Shown here piece after piece: positions 49,993 to 58,055 of a DNA stretch of 64,000 bases. Source of the stretch: Bradyrhizobium sp. ORS 278 (GTDB lineage Bacteria; Pseudomonadota; Alphaproteobacteria; Rhizobiales; Xanthobacteraceae). The DNA lies in contig NC_009445.1 of the NCBI RefSeq assembly GCF_000026145.1, positions 1,674,001-1,738,000 on the forward strand, in the 5' to 3' direction. Numbering within the stretch: the first letter of the stretch is position 1; every line of letters begins with the position of its first letter. The notes beneath the pieces were generated by a model. The model saw nothing but the letters and a program-made list of their open reading frames with translations, did not search any database and was not told the origin of the DNA. Made by a program: the position numbers and the translations under genes.

Positions 49993-51531
49993 ATGCTCGA
50001 TGTCTCCCCCCTCAAAGCCGCTGTTCCGGCTGCGCTCGGAGACCGGCCGCATGCGGTTGTGATCGGCTCCGGCTTCGGCGGCCTCGCGGCGGCGGTCCGG
50101 CTCGGCGCGCGGGGCTATCGGGTCACAGTGTTCGAGCAGCTCGATGCGCCCGGCGGGCGCGCCTATGTGCATCGGCAGGACGGCTTCACCCTCGATGCCG
50201 GGCCGACCATCGTCACCGCGCCGTTCCTGTTCGAGGAGCTCTGGCAGCTGTGCGGGCGGCGGATGTCCGACGATGTGACGCTCAAGCCGATCTCGCCATT
50301 CTATCGCATCCGGTTCGACGATGGCACTATCTTCGACTGCTCGGCCGACCCGGCGGCGATGCGCGCGGAGGTGGCGAGGATTTCGCCGCGTGATGTCGAC
50401 GGCTACGAGCGCTTCATGATGACGAGCGAGGCGATCTTCAGGAAAGGCTTCGAGGAGCTCGGCGACGTGCCGTTCCTGTCGCTCTTCGACATGGCAAAGA
50501 TCGCGCCGGCGATGATCAAGCTGCAGAGCTTTCGCTCGGTCTATGGTCTCGTGGCGCAGCATGTGCTTGACGAGCGGCTGCGCGTCATCCTCAGCTTCCA
50601 TCCGCTGCTGATCGGCGGCAACCCGTTCACGACCACGTCGATCTATTGCCTGATCGCCTATCTCGAGCGGCGCTGGGGCGTGCATTTCGCGATGGGCGGC
50701 ACCAGCGCGCTGGTGTCCGGACTCGTCGGCCTGATCGAAGGGCAGGGCGGCGAGGTGCGCTGTTCGGCGCCCGTGGCCGAGATCACGACGACAAACGGCG
50801 CTGCGACCGGCGTGCGGCTCACTTCCGGCGAGACCATCGCCGCCGATGTTGTCGTCTCCAATGGCTGCGCCGCCTGGACCTATAAGAACCTGCTGCCATC
50901 CGTCCGGCGCCGGCGCTGGACCGATGCGCGGATCGACCGCGCGCGCTACTCGATGAGTCTGTTCGTCTGGTACTTCGGCACGAAGCGCCGCTATGAGGAT
51001 GTCGAGCACCACACCATCCTTCTGGGCCCACGCTATCGCGAGCTACTCGACGACATCTTCCGCCGCAAGGTGCTGGCGGATGATTTCAGCCTCTATCTAC
51101 ACCGGCCGACCGCGACCGATCCGTCATTGGCGCCGAACGGATGCGATGCATTCTACGTGCTGTCTCCGGTCCCGCATCAGGAGAGCGGCATCGATTGGAC
51201 CGTCGCCGCCGAACCGTTCCGCAAGCGGATCGAGACGGCGCTGAGCCAGACACTGCTGCCCGACCTTGCAAGCCAGATCGTCACCTCGCGGTTGCTGACG
51301 CCTGACGATTTCGAGCAGCGCCTGTCGTCCTATCGCGGCGCCGCCTTCGGGCTCGAGCCGGTCCTGATGCAGAGCGCCTGGTTCCGTCCGCACAACAAGA
51401 GCGAAGAGGTCGAGCGGCTCTATCTGGTCGGGGCCGGCACGCATCCCGGCGCCGGTCTGCCGGGCGTGTTGTCCTCCGCGCGCGTGCTCGATGATCTCGT
51501 ACCCGCGCCGCATGAGCTGGAGCGCCGATGA
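49993..51531 (+). CDS. crtI: Phytoene desaturase
   Basis: 512 residues from ATG 49993. CrtI-type flavoprotein desaturase: dinucleotide motif VIGSGFGGLAAAVRLGARGY near residues 23-42 followed by EQLDAPGGRAY, the segment AMGGTSALVSGLVGLIEGQG near 232, and the C-terminal FAD motif LYLVGAGTHPGAGLPGVLSS. It makes neurosporene or lycopene from phytoene. In spirilloxanthin makers CrtI gives lycopene; the number of steps is not visible from sequence. Overlaps crtB by four bases. Confidence 0.95.
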   Translation: MLDVSPLKAAVPAALGDRPHAVVIGSGFGGLAAAVRLGARGYRVTVFEQLDAPGGRAYVHRQDGFTLDAGPTIVTAPFLFEELWQLCGRRMSDDVTLKPISPFYRIRFDDGTIFDCSADPAAMRAEVARISPRDVDGYERFMMTSEAIFRKGFEELGDVPFLSLFDMAKIAPAMIKLQSFRSVYGLVAQHVLDERLRVILSFHPLLIGGNPFTTTSIYCLIAYLERRWGVHFAMGGTSALVSGLVGLIEGQGGEVRCSAPVAEITTTNGAATGVRLTSGETIAADVVVSNGCAAWTYKNLLPSVRRRRWTDARIDRARYSMSLFVWYFGTKRRYEDVEHHTILLGPRYRELLDDIFRRKVLADDFSLYLHRPTATDPSLAPNGCDAFYVLSPVPHQESGIDWTVAAEPFRKRIETALSQTLLPDLASQIVTSRLLTPDDFEQRLSSYRGAAFGLEPVLMQSAWFRPHNKSEEVERLYLVGAGTHPGAGLPGVLSSARVLDDLVPAPHELERR

Positions 51532-52568
51532 GCTGGGAAGACGATATCGCGATCTGTCGACGGATGTTGCGGGGCGGATCGAAGACGTTCTTCGCCGCCT
51601 CGAAGGTGCTGCCCCGCGCGGTCGGCGATCCCGCCATCGCGCTCTACGCGTTCTGCCGCGAGGCCGATGACGCGATCGATGGTCCGGGCCGCAAGGTCGA
51701 TGCGGTGGAGATGCTGCATGAGCGGCTCGAGCGCATCTACGAGGGGCGCCCGGACGACAGCCCCGTCGACCGCGCTCTTGCCGGTGCCGTCGCCGCGTTC
51801 GCCATTCCGCGCGCGCTGCCAGAGGCGCTGCTCGAAGGTCTCGCCTGGGACGCGCAGGGCCGCCGCTACGACACATTGAGCGATGTGCTCGCCTATGCCG
51901 TGCGCGTCGCCGGCACCGTGGGCGTGATGATGTCGCTGCTGATGCACCGGCGCGATGCCGAGACCGTCGGCCGGGCCTGCGATCTCGGCATCGCCATGCA
52001 GCTCACCAACATCGCCCGCGACGTCGGCGAGGATGCGCGCAATGGCCGGCTGTACCTGCCAAGGCAATGGCTGCGGGAGACTGGGCTCGATGTCGAGACA
52101 TGGCGGGCTGCCCCGTTCTTCGACGACCGGATCGCGCGCGTCACCGCGCGGCTGCTGGCGGTCGCCGACGTGTTCTATGCGCGCGCCGCAGCCGGCATCG
52201 CCGATCTGCCGTGGAACTGCCGGCCCGGCATTCACGCCGCGCGCCTGATCTATGCCGAGATCGGCCGGGAGGTCGCACGCGCCGAGTTCGATTCGTTGTC
52301 GCGGCGTGCCGTGGTGTCGATGCCGCGCAAGCTGCGGCTGCTCGGCAAGGCGGCGCTGGTGTCGTTCGCCCAGCCGCAACCGTCGCTGGCGCCCGCGCGC
52401 CCCGAGGCGCGGGTGCTGATCGACGCCGTCATCGCCGCTGATGCGCATCGCCCGCACGCGCTGGCGCCGCCCCGGCGGACTATGCACGACCGCGCGCTCT
52501 GGGTGATCGATCTGTTCGAGCGGCTGGAGCGGCGCGACCAGCTGTCGCGCTCGGCGCGGACGTCCTGA
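51528..52568 (+). CDS. crtB: Phytoene synthase
   Basis: 346 residues from ATG 51528. Squalene/phytoene synthase fold with the first aspartate-rich DDAID at 47-51 and the second DVGED at 165-169 inside NIARDVGEDARNGRLYLPRQ. It condenses two GGPP molecules to phytoene. Coupled to crtI by overlap. A small open frame follows 22 bp after its stop. Confidence 0.95.
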   Translation: MSWEDDIAICRRMLRGGSKTFFAASKVLPRAVGDPAIALYAFCREADDAIDGPGRKVDAVEMLHERLERIYEGRPDDSPVDRALAGAVAAFAIPRALPEALLEGLAWDAQGRRYDTLSDVLAYAVRVAGTVGVMMSLLMHRRDAETVGRACDLGIAMQLTNIARDVGEDARNGRLYLPRQWLRETGLDVETWRAAPFFDDRIARVTARLLAVADVFYARAAAGIADLPWNCRPGIHAARLIYAEIGREVARAEFDSLSRRAVVSMPRKLRLLGKAALVSFAQPQPSLAPARPEARVLIDAVIAADAHRPHALAPPRRTMHDRALWVIDLFERLERRDQLSRSARTS

Positions 52569-52590
52569 CAGGCACGACAAGCGAGGCGAC

Positions 52591-52734
52591 ATGAGCGAGA
52601 TGGGCGGCCTGCTCGAATTCGTCGTCGTCGCGCTCTGCGTGCTCGGCTGGCTCGTGCTCGAATGGCAGGGCCGCCGCCTCGATCGCCAGCGCGCCGAACG
52701 CGAGGCCCGGGAGCGCGAGGTGGAGAAGAAGTAG
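52591..52734 (+). CDS. 47-residue single-pass membrane protein in the carotenoid operon
   Basis: From ATG 52591 to TAG 52734, with GCGAGGCGAC upstream. It has one strong hydrophobic helix (LLEFVVVALCVLGWLVLEW, about residues 7-25) and a very charged C-terminal coil RRLDRQRAEREAREREVEKK with an Arg-Glu heptad pattern. Cotranscription with crtI-crtB is likely. In several purple bacteria the gene after crtB is tspO (crtK), a five-helix protein; this is not that. A photosystem-assembly role is only a guess. Confidence 0.6.
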   Translation: MSEMGGLLEFVVVALCVLGWLVLEWQGRRLDRQRAEREAREREVEKK

Positions 52735-52927
52735 GGCGGGCAATGGCGCGCCACGATCTATCAGTTCGGCTCGCTCTCTCGCGCGCCGTGCCCACCATTC
52801 CCACACCGCGCTCGCGGAGAGACGGTGGGCACGCTGCCGCCCTTCGGGCGTCTGCTTTGCCCACCCTACTACGGCAGCTTCGCACGTCGCTATCGTCTTG
52901 TATTCGTGGCTTGCATCGCCGCACTCC

Positions 52928-53084
52928 GCCGTCGTCCCGGCCTTGAGCCGGGACCCATACCGCCAGGGAGCGGATTGAGGCAGGCTAGCGATTGGCTTTT
53001 TGCCCATCACGACCGCCGCGGAGTATGGGTCCCGGATCGGCGACGCGCCGCGCTTCGCGCGTCGCGGCTTGTTCGGGACGACAG
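52928..53084. repeat. Intergenic repeat, GTCGTCCCGG family, copy 2
   Basis: Same architecture as 4441-4597: CCGTCGTCCCGG start, CGGGACCCATAC, AGGGAGCGGATTGAGGCAGG centre, GAGTATGGGTCCCGGATCGG and GTTCGGGACGACAG end. It sits in the 471-bp gap 52735-53205 between the small membrane protein gene and crtC. Another GCGGAGAGACGGTGGGCAC...GCCCACCCTAC dyad at about 52812-52869 precedes it. Nothing that looks like a gene is present in this gap. Confidence 0.8.
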
Positions 53085-53157
53085 CTTTGTTGTTGCGTGC
53101 GCTGCTGTTGTTGCACGCGCTACTGTGGTGCGCGCGCGACTGTTGGTGCGCGCTGCG
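53085..53157. repeat. Four imperfect 17-19-bp tandem units near the crtC 3-prime end
   Basis: Consecutive units begin TGTTGTTGCGTGCGCTGC, TGTTGTTGCACGCGCTAC, TGTGGTGCGCGCGCGAC and TGTTGGTGCGCGCTGC, with small differences. The block lies between the repeat at 52928 and the 3-prime end of crtC. It is GT/GC rich and not obviously part of a coding frame. Confidence 0.5.
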
Positions 53158-53205
53158 CGGATGATCCGTGCGGCGATAGGCGAAGCGGATTTTGCCGCGT
53201 GACCT

Positions 53206-54039
53206 TCACCACCGGGGCATGCGGAACGGCAGCATGGCCTGGACGATCGGCATTTGGAAGCGGTCGAGCGAGAGGCTCTCGTGCATGACGGCGACGTCCT
53301 CGCCGTGGACGCGCGCGGCGAGGTGGGAGCGCGCATAGAAGGGCGCGTCCTCCAATGTGCTGACGACGCGAACCGGGGCGCCGGCATCGGCTCGGGCACT
53401 GCGCTCGACGCGCCACAACGTCTTTGGCAGGCGGCAGTCCACGAGCGGGGCGATCGGCTCGAGGCGGCCGGTGTGATCGACGTGCAGCGCCAGCGGGGAA
53501 ATGGCATGATCGCGTGCGATCGCGTCATAGGAGATCACCGCGCCGCTCCGGGTCGCGGCGCGCGACCACTGCCAGCTCTGGAAATCGTGCTCGAGCGGCG
53601 CATCGCCGTGGTTGATGTCGAAATAGCCGTCGCCGCGCCAGTGCAGGTCCGGATGATCGAAATCGACCGAGACGCGACAGCACGGCGCGATCGGCTGCCA
53701 GCGGTGGCGCTGTTGCCCATCGAGCGCGAACGCGACCTCGTTCAGGGCTGACGGCACCACGCGCACCTTGCCGCGCAGCGGCAGCGGCCAGGGCACCGTG
53801 ACCTCGCAAATGTCGATCGTGAGCTCGCGGCCATTCCAGGCAAGGCTGCTCGGCCCGATCGCAAAGCTCGCCTCGTCCCGCGCGATGGCGCCGCGGCCGC
53901 GCTCGGTCATCGCCCATCGCCGCGCACGTTCGCCATACAGCGCCACGTTGAGCGCGCAATGATTTTCGGCATCGGCTGGTCCGCGCCGCCGCGCCCAGGC
54001 ATAATAGGGCGAGAACACGCTGCCGACGAAGGCGATCAC
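53206..54039 (-). CDS. crtC: Carotenoid 1,2-hydratase (hydroxyneurosporene synthase)
   Basis: 277 residues if started at GTG 54039 (VIAFVGSVFSPYYAWARRRG), close to the annotated length of some CrtC proteins. Conserved CrtC sequence extends upstream of that codon (GYAWWYVDALSDDGRFGIT from about 54096), yet between ATG 54414 and GTG 54039 this frame has no ATG, GTG or TTG, and the stretch overlaps crtD. CrtC adds water to the psi end group. Features include DINHGDAPLEHDFQSWQWSR. The protein would be cytoplasmic or peripheral. Start assignment is the weak point; function is firm. Confidence 0.85.
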   Translation of the reverse strand: MIAFVGSVFSPYYAWARRRGPADAENHCALNVALYGERARRWAMTERGRGAIARDEASFAIGPSSLAWNGRELTIDICEVTVPWPLPLRGKVRVVPSALNEVAFALDGQQRHRWQPIAPCCRVSVDFDHPDLHWRGDGYFDINHGDAPLEHDFQSWQWSRAATRSGAVISYDAIARDHAISPLALHVDHTGRLEPIAPLVDCRLPKTLWRVERSARADAGAPVRVVSTLEDAPFYARSHLAARVHGEDVAVMHESLSLDRFQMPIVQAMLPFRMPRW

Positions 54040-54065
54040 GGTGATGCCGAAGCGGCCGTCGTCGC

Positions 54066-55595
54066 TCAGCGCGTCGACATACCACCACGCATAGCCGTCC
54101 TTTGGGACCGCGCGATCGAAGCGAGGTCGGAGATCGCCTTGCCGGCGGCCATCCGGCCCGACAAGGCCGCCATCGGGACGCCCGGTCCCGGATGGGCGCT
54201 GCCCCCCGCCACGTAGAGCCCTGGCAGCTTCGTCTGCGCGCCCGGCCGCTGGAATGATGCCATCCAGCCGTGCGAGCTGCGGCCGTACAACGCGCCCCCC
54301 GTGCCCGGAAACATCCGGTTGAAATCCGCCGGCGTCGTCACGCGGGTCAATTCCGGCGTCGTCGCGATGCTCAGGCCGCAGCGCTGCAGCAGGTCGAAGG
54401 TCTGGCGGGCACATTGGCTGATCTCCGAAGGCGGGAAGCGATGATGGTCGCCGGTGGCCGGCGCGTTGATCAGAACGAACAGCGGCTCGTTCACCCCGGC
54501 CTCGTGCGGCTGGTCGTCGCGGTCCTGGGCGCAGACATAGACCGTGGGCTCGGCCGGCATCGCGCGGCGCTCGATCAGCTGATCGAACTCGGTGCTGTAG
54601 TCGCGCGAGAAGAACACGTTGTGCCTGACGAGCGGGAAGCCGTCGGCGCGCGCCATGCAGCTCCAGGTCATCGCTGAGAGGGAGCGTGCGGAGTGAGGGA
54701 TCGCGGGAAGCGACCGCGCGGCATCGCCGCCGAGCAGGCCCTGCGCCAGCGCGGCAACATCGGCCGTTGCGATGACGGCGTCGGCGTCGAGCTGCTCGCC
54801 GTCCGCGAGGCGCACGCCCGCGGCGCGGCCGCTGTTCGTGACGACGCGGGCGACCTCACTCTCGTAGCGGATATCGACGCCGTGGCGCCGCGCCAGCGCG
54901 GCCAGGCCGGCGGCGAGCTCATGCATGCCGCCGTCGATCAGCCAGACGCCGGCCTGCTCGACATGGGCAACCAGCATCAGCGTCGCCGGCGCATGGAAGG
55001 GCGACGAGCCGCAATAGGTGGCGTAGCGCCCGAACAGTTGCTGCAGGCGGGCGTCGCGAAAATAGCCGCCGAGCGCCTTCCACAGGGTCTGGAACGGTCG
55101 GATCGCGGTGAGATCGCGGAAGCCGGCATTGCGCAGGAGATGCGTCATGCTCGGCGCCGGCGTACGGATGAAGGGGTCCCTGAGCGTCTCGAAGATGCGC
55201 CTCGCATCGCGGCAAAAGGCGCGGTAGCCCTCGGCCTCGCTGCGTCCGGCGAAATGGCCGATCGCGTCGGTCGATCTGTCTTCGTCGGCGAACAGGTCGA
55301 GCGTGCGGCGATCGGTCCAGGCATGGCGGGCGAGGATATCGAGCGGCGTCAGCGTGAGATGATCCTCGAGCGTCGTGCCAAGCTCCGCAAACAGCTCGTC
55401 GAACACCCAGCGCATCGTGAACACGGTCGGACCAGAGTCGATGCGGGCCGGGCCGATTGCGATCTGGCGCATCTTGCCGCCCGGGGCGGCCGCGCGCTCG
55501 AGCACCGTCACCTGGACTCCGCTCGCGGCGAGGCTGAGCGCGGCGCTGAGGCCGGCGATGCCGGCGCCAACCACGATCACGCGGTGATCGGCCAT
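54066..55595 (-). CDS. crtD: Methoxyneurosporene dehydrogenase (CrtI-like desaturase)
   Basis: 509 residues from ATG 55595 (MADHRVIVVGAGIAG), with GGGAG 8 bp upstream; a GTG three codons earlier is possible. Dinucleotide motif VVGAGIAGLSAALSLAASGV near 8-27, ERAAAPGGKMRQI, and the C-terminal FAD motif GLYVAGGSAHPGPGVPMAAL. Introduces the 3,4 double bond. The C-terminus SIARSQRTAMRGGMSTR runs through the conserved start region of crtC in another frame, which suggests that the ancestral stop has shifted. Divergent from crtE across two PpsR sites. Confidence 0.93.
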   Translation of the reverse strand: MADHRVIVVGAGIAGLSAALSLAASGVQVTVLERAAAPGGKMRQIAIGPARIDSGPTVFTMRWVFDELFAELGTTLEDHLTLTPLDILARHAWTDRRTLDLFADEDRSTDAIGHFAGRSEAEGYRAFCRDARRIFETLRDPFIRTPAPSMTHLLRNAGFRDLTAIRPFQTLWKALGGYFRDARLQQLFGRYATYCGSSPFHAPATLMLVAHVEQAGVWLIDGGMHELAAGLAALARRHGVDIRYESEVARVVTNSGRAAGVRLADGEQLDADAVIATADVAALAQGLLGGDAARSLPAIPHSARSLSAMTWSCMARADGFPLVRHNVFFSRDYSTEFDQLIERRAMPAEPTVYVCAQDRDDQPHEAGVNEPLFVLINAPATGDHHRFPPSEISQCARQTFDLLQRCGLSIATTPELTRVTTPADFNRMFPGTGGALYGRSSHGWMASFQRPGAQTKLPGLYVAGGSAHPGPGVPMAALSGRMAAGKAISDLASIARSQRTAMRGGMSTR

Positions 55596-55632
55596 TGCTC
55601 GCACTCCCGTCCGCTGGACCTGCTGCAGGAAA

Positions 55633-55675
55633 TGTCTAGCATGATTTACAGTATGAGTGTAAGTTAGAATTTACA
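55633..55675. promoter_or_regulatory. Two perfect PpsR/CrtJ operators between crtD and crtE
   Basis: TGT-N12-ACA occurs exactly at 55633-55650 and again at 55658-55675, 25 bp apart centre to centre. They fill the 120-bp divergent gap between the crtD start (55595) and crtE start (55716), so a pair of PpsR dimers could control both directions. The consensus is established for CrtJ/PpsR regulators; direct control here is inferred. Confidence 0.85.
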
Positions 55676-55715
55676 TAGGCGAGGACCCGAATGGCCTCGC
55701 GGCAGGGAGGCTCGC

Positions 55716-56585
55716 ATGGACGTGATGGCCCGGATCGAAAAATCCCTCGTCGCTGCGGTCGCGCTGGCCGGCCGGCCCGGATGTCCGCCACGGCTTTCGG
55801 CGGCCATGCAGGCGGCTGTCTTCCCCAAGGGCGCGCGGGTGCGGCCAAGGCTCTGTCATGCGGTGGCGGCGGCGTGTGGCGACGACGAGCCGGCGGCGAC
55901 CGATGCCGCGGGATCGGCCATCGAGCTGTTGCACTGCGCCTCGCTGGTCCATGACGATCTGCCGTGCTTCGACAATGCCAAGCTGCGGCGCGGCCGACCG
56001 TCGGTGCATGCCGCGTTCGGTGAGCCGCTTGCGGTGCTCGCCGGCGATGCGCTGATCGTGCTCGCCTTCCAGACGCTCGCCAAGTCGCGCTGCTCGCCGC
56101 TGCGGCTGGCGCGACTGATCGAGACGATCGGCGACGCCGTCGGCGTGCCGCATGGCATTGCGGCTGGGCAAGCCTGGGAATGCGAGCCGGAGATCGATCT
56201 GTCGCATTATCACCGCTCCAAGACCGGTGCGTTGTTCGCGGCCGCCACGATCTCTGGCGCCGCGGCAGCGGGGCATGCCGATCCGGAGGCCTGGCGCAGC
56301 CTGGGCGAGAAGATCGGCGAGGCCTATCAGGTCGCCGACGATATCCGCGATGCGGCGAGTGATGAGGAGGAGGCCGGCAAGCCGGTCGGGCAGGATGCCG
56401 CCCTGGGACGTCCGAACGCCGTGCTGCGCTACGGCCTCGCGGGCGCCGTGAGCTATCTCCACGATCTGGTCGCCGACGGCATCCGCACCATGCCGCCCTG
56501 CGCCCATGCGCACGAGCTGCGCGCCCTGATGGAGCAGGAAGCCAAGCGCCTGGTGCCGCGCCGCCTGGCGGCGTCGGCGGCGTGA
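55716..56585 (+). CDS. crtE: Geranylgeranyl diphosphate synthase
   Basis: 289 residues from ATG 55716. Trans-prenyltransferase: first aspartate-rich region DDLPCFDN at 80-87 (normal is DDLPAMDDDD, so the later aspartates are partly replaced) and second DDIRD at 208-212. The surrounding LLHCASLVHDDLPCFDNAKL and GEAYQVADDIRDAASDEEEA are family typical. Supplies GGPP for crtB and for the phytyl tail of bacteriochlorophyll. Confidence 0.93.
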   Translation: MDVMARIEKSLVAAVALAGRPGCPPRLSAAMQAAVFPKGARVRPRLCHAVAAACGDDEPAATDAAGSAIELLHCASLVHDDLPCFDNAKLRRGRPSVHAAFGEPLAVLAGDALIVLAFQTLAKSRCSPLRLARLIETIGDAVGVPHGIAAGQAWECEPEIDLSHYHRSKTGALFAAATISGAAAAGHADPEAWRSLGEKIGEAYQVADDIRDAASDEEEAGKPVGQDAALGRPNAVLRYGLAGAVSYLHDLVADGIRTMPPCAHAHELRALMEQEAKRLVPRRLAASAA

Positions 56586-56640
56586 TTTGAAGTCATCGGG
56601 AGGCGTGTTCCGTGAGACGAGAACGTCTGCTCATCAGTTG

Positions 56641-56735
56641 CTCCTCATGGCCGGGCTTGACCCGGGCATCCTTGACGCCCTTTCCGTCAGCACCAAGCGT
56701 GGATGGCCGGGTCAAGCCCGGCCATGACGAGAGCT
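56641..56735. repeat. Intergenic repeat, CCCGGGCATCC family, copy 2
   Basis: Dyad with CATGGCCGGGCTTGACCCGG and GGATGGCCGGGTCAAGCCCG arms around CATCCTTGACGCC...AAGCGTGGATGG, matching 17573-17662. It lies in the 234-bp gap between crtE and crtF. It could form a stable stem in a crtE-crtF transcript. No promoter motif is recognised before crtF, and the 3-prime flank 56736-56819 shows no PpsR match. Confidence 0.75.
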
Positions 56736-56819
56736 GATCGCTGTGTTTGAACAGCGCCAGAACGCCCTCTGCGCCGTCGGGATTCTCAAGCGCCCGATAC
56801 GACCGGAGCGCTGACCGCC

Positions 56820-57965
56820 ATGCCCGCCGCCCTTCGCCACGACACGCCGGCGCCGGTCAGCTTCGGTGATCGCTGGCGCGGCTGGCGCGACGCGCTGCTG
56901 GCCAGTGCTTCGTTCCAGCGCTGGGCGGCAGCCTTTCCGCTGACGCGGCCGATCGCGCGCAAGCGGGCGGCGGAGCTGTTCGATCTCTGCGCCGGCTTCG
57001 TCTATTCGCAGACCTTGGCGGCTTGCGTGCAGCTCGATCTGTTCGAGGGTTTGCGTGCCGGGCCGCGCGACCTCCCGGTGCTCGCCTCTCGCGCCGCGAT
57101 GCCCGAGTCGGCGATGGAAAGCCTGTGCGAAGCGGCCTGCGCGCTGCAACTGCTCGAGCGCCGCGGCACGGCGCGTTATGGCCTTGGACCGCTGGGCGCC
57201 GCGCTGCTCGGCAATCCCGGCATTGCCGCCATGGTCCGGCATCACGCCGCGTTGTACGCCGATCTGGGCGATCCCTTGGCGCTCCTGCGCGGGCACGAGC
57301 GCGAACGCCGTCTCGCTCAATATTGGCCCTATGCGCTCGATCACACAGGGGCGACGCTGACGCGCGACGATGTCGCGCCCTATACCGCGCTGATGGCGGC
57401 CACGCAGCCGATGATCGCCGACGTGGTGCTGTCCGCCTATCCGCTCACGGGCCATCGCTGCCTGCTCGACGTCGGCGGCGGTGACGGTTCCTTCCTCGCT
57501 GCCGCCGCGCGAGCGGCGCCGCAGCTGCGGCTGCAGCTGTTCGATCTGCCGGAGGTCGCCGCGATCGCCCGGGAGCGTCTGGGGACAGCCGGCTTGGCCG
57601 ACCGTGCGACGATCACGCCGGGCAGCTTCTACGACGACCCGCTGCCTACGGGCGCCGATGTGATCTCGCTGATTCGCGTCGTGCACGATCACGACGACGA
57701 GGCGGTGGCGCGCCTGCTGGCCAAAGTGCGCGCGGCGCTGCCCGCCGATGGCGTGCTGTTGCTCGGCGAGCCGATGAGCGATGCTGCGGCCGGCAGCGAT
57801 GGGGTAAGCGCCTATTTCGAGATCTATCTCCGTGCGATGGGGCAGGGACGGCCGCGCAGCGCGGCTCGCCTGCGCGAGCTTCTCCACATGGCAGGGTTTT
57901 CGCAGGTGCGAGCGCTTCGCACCCGCATCCCATTGATCGCCGGTGTGATTGTCGCGGAAAGCTGA
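56820..57965 (+). CDS. crtF: Hydroxyneurosporene O-methyltransferase
   Basis: 381 residues from ATG 56820. SAM-dependent O-methyltransferase: dimerisation region in the first 110 residues (FVYSQTLAACVQLDLFEGLR near 60), and the SAM-binding VGGGDGSFLAAAARAAPQ at 218-235. It methylates the 1-hydroxyl of carotenoids in the spirilloxanthin series. The stop codon lies 10 bp before the PpsR site of bchC. Confidence 0.92.
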   Translation: MPAALRHDTPAPVSFGDRWRGWRDALLASASFQRWAAAFPLTRPIARKRAAELFDLCAGFVYSQTLAACVQLDLFEGLRAGPRDLPVLASRAAMPESAMESLCEAACALQLLERRGTARYGLGPLGAALLGNPGIAAMVRHHAALYADLGDPLALLRGHERERRLAQYWPYALDHTGATLTRDDVAPYTALMAATQPMIADVVLSAYPLTGHRCLLDVGGGDGSFLAAAARAAPQLRLQLFDLPEVAAIARERLGTAGLADRATITPGSFYDDPLPTGADVISLIRVVHDHDDEAVARLLAKVRAALPADGVLLLGEPMSDAAAGSDGVSAYFEIYLRAMGQGRPRSAARLRELLHMAGFSQVRALRTRIPLIAGVIVAES

Positions 57966-57974
57966 CACTCCATC

Positions 57975-57992
57975 TGTAAATATATGTTGACA
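57975..57992. promoter_or_regulatory. PpsR/CrtJ operator upstream of bchC
   Basis: A perfect TGT-N12-ACA (TGTAAATATATGTTGACA) ends 63 bp before the bchC ATG. It is unusually AT-rich for this GC-rich region. A second consensus copy was not found nearby; a TGACACTC motif lies 12 bp upstream. Control of bchC-bchXYZ, and possibly puf read-through, by PpsR is inferred. Confidence 0.85.
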
Positions 57993-58055
57993 CTCTGCGC
58001 AGGCGGACTAACCTGACACCCGTAAGAGAGCGGGCGTCGCCGGGGAGTTTGGGCT

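Noticed and set aside
52591..52734. tspO/crtK at the position after crtB
   Set aside because: The frame codes for 47 residues with one helix, whereas TspO has about 160 residues and five helices.
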